Of a stretch of 64,000 nucleotides of DNA, positions 57,541 to 64,000 are shown in pieces. The stretch comes from Platerodrilus igneus (Eukaryota > Arthropoda > Insecta > Coleoptera > Lycidae): contig JARFIW010000663.1 of NCBI GenBank assembly GCA_036346225.1, forward strand, positions 2,852,001 to 2,916,000, read 5' to 3'. Within the stretch, counting starts at the first letter, position 1; every line of letters begins with the position of its first letter. The notes beneath the pieces were generated by a model. It made no database searches, had not been told where the DNA came from, and saw only the letters and a list, made by a program, of their open reading frames with translations. Both the position numbers and the translations under genes were made by a program.

Positions 57541-58266
57541 ATGGGCAGCTTAAAACTGCATGCCAGAACACATACTAGTGATAAACTTTATGCATGTGCT
57601 GTTTGTGAATACAAAGCATCCAGATTGGGCAGTATACAAATACATATGAGAACGCATACCGGTGTTAAACCATTTGCTTGTAAAGTTTGTAATTTCAAAT
57701 CATCTCTAAACAGCAATATTAAAATACATATGAGAACACATACGGGTAATAAACCATTTTCATGTAAGGTTTGTAATTACAAAACATCCATAAAGAGCAA
57801 TCTTAAAGTACATCTGAGAACACATACAGGCGATAAACCATTTTCATGTAAGGTTTGTAACTACAAAACTTCTCTAATGAACAATCTTAAGGTACATATG
57901 AGAACCCATACTGGTGATAAACCATTTTCATGCGGTGTTTGTGATTATAAAACATCCCATAAGTACAGTCTAAAAATGCATACAAGAACACATACTGGTG
58001 ATAAACCATTTTCGTGTGCTGTTTGCGATTATAAAGCATCCCAAATGGGCCACCTTCAAACACACATGGGAACCCATACCGGCGATAAAGCATTTGGCTG
58101 TAAGGTTTGTAATTACAAAACATCCTCGAAGAATCATCTTCAAAAACATATGAAAATCCATACTGGTGATAAACTATTTTCATGCGGTCTTTGTGATTAT
58201 AAAACATCCCAAATGGACAGTCTAAAAATGCATACGAGAACACATATTGGTGACAAATTTTTTTGA
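57541..58266 (+). pseudogene. C2H2 zinc-finger array 3, eight complete fingers plus a half
   Basis: 241-codon open stretch: half a finger (MGSLKLHARTH) then eight fingers (CAVCEYKASRLGSIQIHMRTH-type), all with four zinc ligands, linker THTGDKPF. CKVCNFKSSLNSN is also found in finger 12 of gene 1, and neighbouring fingers line up in order, so it is a paralogous array. No head and no upstream start with a gene 1-like N-terminus is present, and the frame ends in a stop after HIGDKFF; further finger pieces follow in other frames. Confidence 0.8.
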
Positions 58267-59040
58267 GAGCTGCTTGCGATTACAAAGCATCTCAAATGGG
58301 CAGTCTACAAATACATCTGGGAACCCATACCACTGATAAACCATTTTTGTGTAATGTTTGTAATTACAAAAATCGTAAAGATCTATCTTAAAATATGTGC
58401 GAGAACTCATACTGGTAATAAATCAATTACAGGTAAGGGTGTATAATTTCAAATCATCACTTAAAAAAATTGTAAAATAAATATGTAAACACATACTGCT
58501 GATATACTGTCTTCACATGGTATTTTTGATTGCAAAGCACTTAGATTGTTCGGTCTAAAGAAACATTCGAGTCGAGGTTCTGGTACTAAACGCTTTGAAT
58601 GTTGCATTTGAGAAATAAAGCATATCCAAAGGGTAGTGTAACCACCCGTTTGTGCAAGTACCCTAGTAAATTACCATTTCTGTATGCGTTTTCTGACTAC
58701 AAAGTATCCTTGATGTGCAACAAAACACTCACTTAATAACACATACTGGTGATGAATAATTTTTATGTAGTATTTTGCTATTACGAAGCATAACACATGG
58801 AAAGTCTAATAATATACATATGAGAACACACTCGGGCGATAAATCATATTTATGCAGCGTTTATGATTACGAAGCATTTCAAATGAGAAATCTTAATAGC
58901 ACATACGTGAAACACAATATTCCTAAATAATTTTTATGCAAAGTTTGTGATTGCTAAGCATTTAGAATTGCCCATTTAGAGTGGCATATAAGAAAAAACT
59001 TCAGTGATAAACCATTTGTATGCGTAGTAGGTACTTATCA
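58267..59040 (+). pseudogene. Decayed trailing fingers of array 3
   Basis: Finger pieces (GATTACAAAGCATCTC, GATAAACCATTTTTG, GTAATTACAAAAAT, ATGAGAACACACTCGGGCG) with stops and indels, ending in the block at 58936-59025 shared with 8880-8970. Confidence 0.75.
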
Positions 59041-59665
59041 AATATCTATTTGAGTGCTAGAAAACCATAAGAAAAAGATTTAAACACTTACTTTAGTACA
59101 TTGTAATAGACATATCGAATGAGAGAATAATTAATGTATGAATTAAATAAGTAAAAGATTCCAGATGATATTGCAAACCGTGATAGCAGAATAATAAAAT
59201 GAAGTGATAGATACCTAGATTCTTTTCCATAAATATCAAATTCTAGTTTAATATCATTTCTAATCAGTATCTAGGGTATCTAAAAAAGGAATTTATACCT
59301 TTTCCTCTAATGTAAATTTTATATTACCTTTAAATTTAGTAATTATATGATATTATAAGCAAGACCCATTTCGAATAGACCTGCACCTTGCCGAAGTTCT
59401 AGATTACTAGAACAGGTGAAATGGCTTGCGTGTTCTAATGAGCTAAAGAGCCAAACTACAGGTCCAACCAAAGTAGTTGGGTCGTTAGTGAGGAACCAGA
59501 CTAAGACAGGTCCCAGAAAGAGGGCAGCGGCTCTTTCGGTACTTATATTGGCAGAGACCATAGGGGTCGGTATGGCAGTCTAAGGCACACTACCGCGATG
59601 TGGAAGGCAACGGGAAACCACCACATTATCTCCCAAGTACACAGCGTACTTAAATTGTTACAAAC

Positions 59666-60475
59666 ATGATGGCATTCTCTGGGGTAAAAGATTCCGGAGT
59701 TAAAATAGTCCCCCATTCGGATCTCCGGGAGGGGACTACTTCGGAGGATGCGATCGGAAAGTTAAAAATAAGAGTCGGCAATATTCTGCGAGTCGGAGCG
59801 TGGAATGTTAGAAGTTTGAAGCAAGTAGGTAAGCTAGAGAACCTAAAAATCGAAATGAATAGGTTATCACTAGACATAGTAGGGATCAGCGAAGTTCGGT
59901 GGCCAGAGGCGGGGGAATTTTGGAGTGGAGACTTCAAGGTAATTCATACAGGAGCAGAGGAAGGAAATTTGGGTGTGGGGATAGTTATGCGGAAAAAGAT
60001 AGGATACTGTGTAGAAAATTACTTACAAAAGAACGAAAGAGTACTCATGGTTAGATTAAAATCTAAACCGGTAAACACAGTAATAATACAAGTATACATG
60101 CCCATCTCTAGCTACAGTGACGAAGAGGTAGAAGCCATCTACAAAGATATCGAAGACATATTAAGATACGTAAAAGGACATGAAAATTTAATAATTACGG
60201 GGGATTTTAATGTCGTGGTAGGTGAGGGTAGGGAAGGAGCGGTAGTAGGTTTATTTGGTTTAGGCACGAGAAACGACAAGGGGAATAGGCTGGTAGAATT
60301 TTGCAACAAGAACAATTTAATCATCACAAACACATTATTTCAACATCATGCTAGAAGACGATATACGTGGAAGATGCCAGGAGATGTAGGAAGATATCAA
60401 ATAGATTACATTCTTGTTAGACAACGGTTTAGGAATCAAGTAAAAAACTGTAGAAGCTACCCAGAAGAGATATAG
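59666..60475 (+). pseudogene. LINE copy B: AP-type endonuclease
   Basis: 269 residues. AWNVRSLKQVGKLENLKIEM, DIVGISEVRW, LIITGDFNVVVGEGREG and RYTWKMPG-DVGRYQIDYIL match the exonuclease-endonuclease-phosphatase fold of APE-type LINEs; RTE- or craniofacial development protein 2-like. The key Asn, Glu, Asp and His/Asp positions are in place. The frame closes at 60475 by a stop instead of continuing into the linker. Confidence 0.85.
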
Positions 60476-60551
60476 ATACTGACCACAACATCGTAATTAT
60501 GAAGGCCGCACTTAAATTTAAGAATGTGAAAAAAGAAACGGAAAAAGGCAC

Positions 60552-60866
60552 TTGGACTTAGAAAAACTAAAACATAAAGATATTCAAGAAAGATTAGAAA
60601 AAAAGTCAAATGAATTGCTCAAATATGCTCAAATATCTGACACTAAGGAAGTAGAAACAGAATGGAATAACATTATATCCAGCCTAGACATGGCGGCTAG
60701 AGATATTCTGGGGTATACACAAAAAGAAAATAAAAAACCATGGATAACAAAGGATATTCTGAATTTAATAGAAGAAAGACGAAAATACAAAATAAATCAG
60801 ACGAACAGGAAAACAGAGATACAAAGCCATAAAATGGGAAATTATTCGAAAATGCAGGAAAGCTAA
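60552..60866 (+). pseudogene. LINE copy B: linker before the RT
   Basis: EKLKHKDIQERLEKKSNELL and LDMAARDILGYTQKENKKPW continue the LINE protein in another frame. Equivalent to 45350-45760 in copy A. Confidence 0.75.
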
Positions 60867-61033
60867 AGAACAATGGATTGATGAAAAGTGCAAACAGGTA
60901 CAAACGAAGATGGAAATAGGAAAGACAGACGAAGCATACAAATTAATTAGTAGGAATTTTAGGGATATAAAACTGTATAGCAAAAAATATAAGGGCCCCA
61001 CAAGGAAGCATCATTATAGAAAACGTAGAGAAA

Positions 61034-61864
61034 GTGGGTAGATGGCCAGAATATATAAGGAATTTATTTGCAGGAGAGGAACTAACTGCATTAGAACAGG
61101 AATCAGACATTGAAAATGATGACTTGGGATATCCTATACTTAGAGATGAGTTTGAATTAGCATTGAAGAGTCTGAAAAATGGTAAGGCGCCGGGTACAGA
61201 TAAGGTACAAGCAGAAACTCTAAAAGCCGCTGGACAAGCAGTAACAGAACGTATCTTCCAACTTGTAAGCTATATGTATGAGACAGGCGAGATACCCAAA
61301 GATTTCAAACGTAGCATCATAGTTACTATACCAAAAAAGAAAGGCGCGGTTAGATGTGAAAATTTTCGAACAATAAGTTTGACAGCACACGTGTCAAAAA
61401 TATTAACTAGAATTGTGCAAAGACGAATGGAAAAACGGGCGGAAGAAATACTAGGAGAAGATCAGTTTGGTTTTAGGCGAAACAGAGGAACACGGGAAAC
61501 TATTTTAGCTCTGAGAGTGATAATGGAGAAAACAATAGAAAAAGGGGAAAGCGTGTATATAGGGTTTGTAGATCTGGAAAAAGCATTCGACAATGTAAAA
61601 TGGAAAAAAGTGTTTGAAATACTCAAAAAGATTGGAATGAGTTATAGGGATAGACGAATAGTACATAGCTTATACAAAGAGCAAACGGCAGTAATAGAAT
61701 TAGAGGAGGAACGTAGAGAAGTAAACATTAGGAAAGGGGTGAGACAGGGATGTGCCCTATCCTCATTGATTGTTAACTTGTACATAGAAGAGGCAATGAA
61801 TACTGTCAAATGCAGGAAGACATTTGGAATTACTATGCAGGGACAAAAAATTGAAGCCAAATAA
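61034..61864 (+). pseudogene. LINE copy B: RT fingers and palm, truncated by deletion
   Basis: Motifs ALKSLKNGKAPGTDKVQAET, FRTISLTAHVSKILTRIVQR, DQFGFRRNRGT, GFVDLEKAFDNVKWKK (catalytic Asp) and VRQGCALSSLIVNLYIEEAM. The next expected motif, the FADD box, is gone: the frame jumps from GQKI to the part after the thumb (a deletion of about 250 bp compared with copy A). The stop follows at 61862-61864. Confidence 0.88.
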
Positions 61865-61865
61865 C

Positions 61866-62408
61866 GCAAGATGGGAAACCAAAAAAAATATAAAACAAAG
61901 ATTAGCACAAGGTCGTGCTACATTTAACAAGAAAAAGCAACTACTGTGCTCAAAGACCACAAACATAGAAACAAGGAAAAGATTGCTTAAAACATATGTG
62001 TGGAGCACAGCACTGTATGGCTGTGAAGCCTGGACAGTAGGAAAAGCGGACAAGAAAAAGGTAGAAGCCTTTGAAATGTGGTGCTACTGACGTATGATGA
62101 AGATATCATGGACAGACAAAGTTAAGAACGAAGAGGTACTAAAAATGATAGGGGAAGAAAGAAATATTTGGAAAACGGTAAAAAATAGGAGAGATAGGAT
62201 GATAGGCCACATACTACGGCATGAAGGAATAGTGCGGAATATATTAGAAGCAGAGATAGGAAAAAAGAGAAGAAGAGGCAGACCTATGTTAGACTACTGC
62301 ACACAGATAGTAAAAGATGTAGCCTGTAGGGGTTTCAGGGAAATGTGTACGCTAGCCCAGAATAGAAATCAATGGAGGTACGCATCCAACCAATCCAAAG
62401 ATGGATAA
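61866..62408 (+). pseudogene. LINE copy B: C-terminal region
   Basis: KTTNIETRKRLLKTYVWSTA, MKISWTDKVKNEEVLKMIGE, RRDRMIGHILRHEGIVRNIL and RWRYASNQ-like end. A TGA near 62088 interrupts it. Followed by the 3' UTR to 62548. Confidence 0.8.
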
Positions 62409-62866
62409 ACTAATGACGAAAAAATAACTGTGTATAAACATGATGATTATTATAAGTAACTACAAGAAGTGGTTGAGCAATATTCTCGAATAATGTTAAG
62501 TGTGTGAAAGGATTTACTGGAAAACCATTATTTCGGCAAATGACTAAGTTGTAACGGGCAATTTTTAATAGTTAACCTTTTCCGCTTTACCAAATTTGTA
62601 AATACATTTCTGCAACTACTATCTCTATGTTTTATATTTATTAACTCGTGGGTATTACTTTAAAAGATAGGTTAGTTTGAAGATTGATTTTCATTAATAA
62701 ATAAATTGCAATGAATTGTAAATGGGATCGTTCTTGTCTAACCGCTGTAATTAATGAGTAGATATGATTGCTGCATTCATATAAATGTTGTTCCTTATGT
62801 GGATATACAAGTCTAGATAAGAAGAGTCGATAAGCGGTTGTAATAGCAAGCAGTTTGTGTTTGGTT

Positions 62867-63076
62867 CCGATATATTACGTTCAAGATGCTGTTTCCTTGT
62901 TGCTTTACTGATTGTGTTTTGAGTTGTAGTTTGTCCTTTGTTCCTATATGTTAATTACGGTAAAAAAAATACTGTTTCCTTGTGGCTTTACTAATTGTGT
63001 TTTAAGTTGGAGTTTGTTCTTCCTTCCTATATATTACGTTAAAGATACTTTTTCCTTGTTGCTTTGAAGATAGTGA
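62867..63076 (+). repeat. About 76-bp tandem unit, 2.5 copies, inside LTR copy 2
   Basis: Each unit contains TTCC-TATATATTACGTTAA-GATACTG and TTGTTGCTTTACTGATTGTG. LTR copy 1 has one equivalent unit at about 52466-52522. Confidence 0.7.
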
Positions 63077-63463
63077 GGATGAATGCGGAATCAATTTCGA
63101 ATCGTGTATGAACAATTACGACACGCTTTTAGTTGTTATTCTTGTGAAATGGGAGTCGTTTTATTAACTGTAGAGAGTGTAGTTCTAATGCCTTGTGAAG
63201 AAGTATGCTTTATAGGCGAACGTGTTTGGTCGACGCACGTGTGTTTTAAGGTCATTGACTGACGGTTTTACTTTCGTGATACGTGTTGGCAATAAACTTG
63301 TACAGAATTTTTAAAGGAGCAACTTTAGTCAGGTTTTAAACTCCCTAAAACATTTGCAAAACAAAATTGCAGAAGTGTTTAACTCATTCCGTATTAATAA
63401 TATGTTAAATTTACTTTGCATTTAATAAGTAAATAAAATATGAACGTACATTTTCTTTTAAAG

Positions 63464-63698
63464 ACGAGATTGTGAGAGTGATCGTGCTTTTAAATGTTTC
63501 ACCGTATTCAAGCAATGCCTGTACCAACTGAAATTAGCTTCAGAAGTTGACGAAGTTCTTTCTGCTGAAGCAGATCCGCAATATGAAAGATTCTTGGCGG
63601 ATGTTTGGATCGGAATTATACTAACTTTAATTGTTCTTAGTTGCGTGTGTTGCGTATGTTCCTGTCTGTTGTACCACAACTTCCACCCCCGCGAATAG
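63464..63698 (+). CDS. Possible exon: small membrane protein, Cys-rich
   Basis: Preceded by a splice-acceptor-like tract (TTTTCTTTTAAAG, ending 63463). It is read in a frame entering mid-codon. The product starts DCESDRAFKCFTVFKQC, then a hydrophobic membrane segment DVWIGIILTLIVLSCVCCVC, then SCLLYHNF and a stop at 63696-63698. If the C homopolymer at 63686-63690 had one more C, the frame would continue PPRIDGESLPSYTRASGLPS, a Pro/Ser-rich tail common in small membrane proteins, before the stop. The open stretch lies inside the LTR copy 2 interior and is followed by a splice-donor-like GTAAGTTG at 63865. I do not recognise the gene; chance cannot be excluded, but composition and motifs look coding. 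Confidence 0.4.
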
Positions 63699-64000
63699 AC
63701 GGTGAATCTTTGCCAAGCTACACCAGGGCATCCGGCTTACCAAGTTTCAAGTTGATAATGGGATGGAACCATGGACACCCCATACTCCACCAGCTCCAAC
63801 TGCAAGGCTATCAGTAGCCAAACTGGTCCAATTCTATAGAAACTCTTCCTGTGCTCCTAGTTGTGTAAGTTGAACTATTTCATACTTGTTATTACTGTAA
63901 ATATCTATCCGTTTGTTTTGCAATATTCTTCGTGGTTCCGATACCTTTTACAATAGACTTGCCTGCTAGTAAGAAAAAAAAAGAAAGGAAAAAAAACAAT

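Larger units (their letters stand above)
59350..62548 (+). mobile_element. RTE-like LINE copy B (non-LTR retrotransposon)
   Basis: 5' UTR from about 59350, endonuclease and RT parts as listed below, 3' region ending at ACTAAG (62547). It is cut by the long LTR at 62549. Frameshifts and a deletion through the RT active site make it inactive. Copy A lies at 41815-48870 on the minus strand. Confidence 0.85.
62549..64000 (+). repeat. Gypsy-type long LTR, copy 2 (runs off the window)
   Basis: TGTAACGGGCAATTTTTAAT at 62549 begins like copy 1 at 52120. Similar through about 63080, and again at 63862-63960 from the GTAAGTTGAACTATTT site. The middle (about 63100-63860) is not shared. Inserted in the LINE 3' end. 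The window ends before its 3' end. Confidence 0.7.

Noticed and set aside
1..64000. tRNA or rRNA genes
   Set aside because: No cloverleaf with a B box or conserved rRNA stretch was recognised by eye; a tRNA scan could not be run.

Overview
The window looks like AT-rich nuclear DNA from an insect, perhaps a hemipteran or other hexapod; the species cannot be assigned. The evidence is an insect-type protein disulfide isomerase copy, expanded C2H2 zinc-finger genes with TGDKPF linkers, an env-bearing errantivirus remnant, Penelope-like elements, RTE-like and Tx1/L1-like LINEs, and long (AT)n and (GT)n tracts. There are no operons and no bacterial features. The only long, undamaged, host-like gene is the 18-finger protein at 6604-8418. 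Almost everything else is mobile elements, their nested remains, or decayed gene copies. Homology statements come from reading the sequence by eye and from remembered family motifs; no database search was run.

Layout. 1-6600: a 2.26-kb foldback element (1207-3466) with a 10-bp target duplication, then a hAT transposase C-terminal remnant. 6604-9100: zinc-finger gene 1 and a decayed finger tail. 9153-13885: an errantivirus (env-containing Gypsy) on the minus strand (LTR, env, integrase, RNase H), split by a 1.5-kb repeat whose second copy starts at 13889. 14995-16160: the N-terminal half of an uncharacterised insect repeat-gene family; a C-terminal piece of the same family lies at 23240-23867. 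16200-21055: a Penelope-like cluster (one long copy, one tandem truncated copy, one inverted truncated copy). 21466-23070: a 1.6-kb dispersed repeat, present again inverted at 50540-52119. 24986-26451: a PDI retrocopy whose 5' portion is inverted, as expected from twin priming. 29693-30945: zinc-finger gene 2, broken by one frameshift. 30980-37125: a pair of inverted 1.4-kb repeats with (AT)n tracts and hairpin units. 40361-48870: RTE-like LINE fragments with two dated insertions. 49700-50105: a Penelope-like terminal fragment with a hammerhead-like core, then a (GT)n tract. 50157-56562: a Tx1/L1-like LINE on the minus strand split by the dispersed repeat and by a 1.84-kb Gypsy LTR. 57008-59040: a mariner-like MITE, a Penelope C-terminal scrap and zinc-finger array 3. 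59350-62548: a second RTE-like LINE with a deletion through the catalytic region. 62549-64000: a second copy of the long LTR with a different internal segment that contains a membrane-protein-like ORF.

How it fits together. The three zinc-finger loci are paralogues built from 84-bp units. Loci 1 and 3 also share the same decayed tail, so they come from one duplication. The mobile elements can be ordered by nesting: the RTE-like LINE is older than the block inserted into it at 43521-45347, and the Tx1-like LINE is older than the long LTR. The most unusual signals are the foldback element, the hammerhead-like core at 49898-49937, the two long LTR copies with different interior segments that end at the same splice-donor-like site, the twin-primed PDI copy, and the paired inverted repeats with hairpin-plus-box units.
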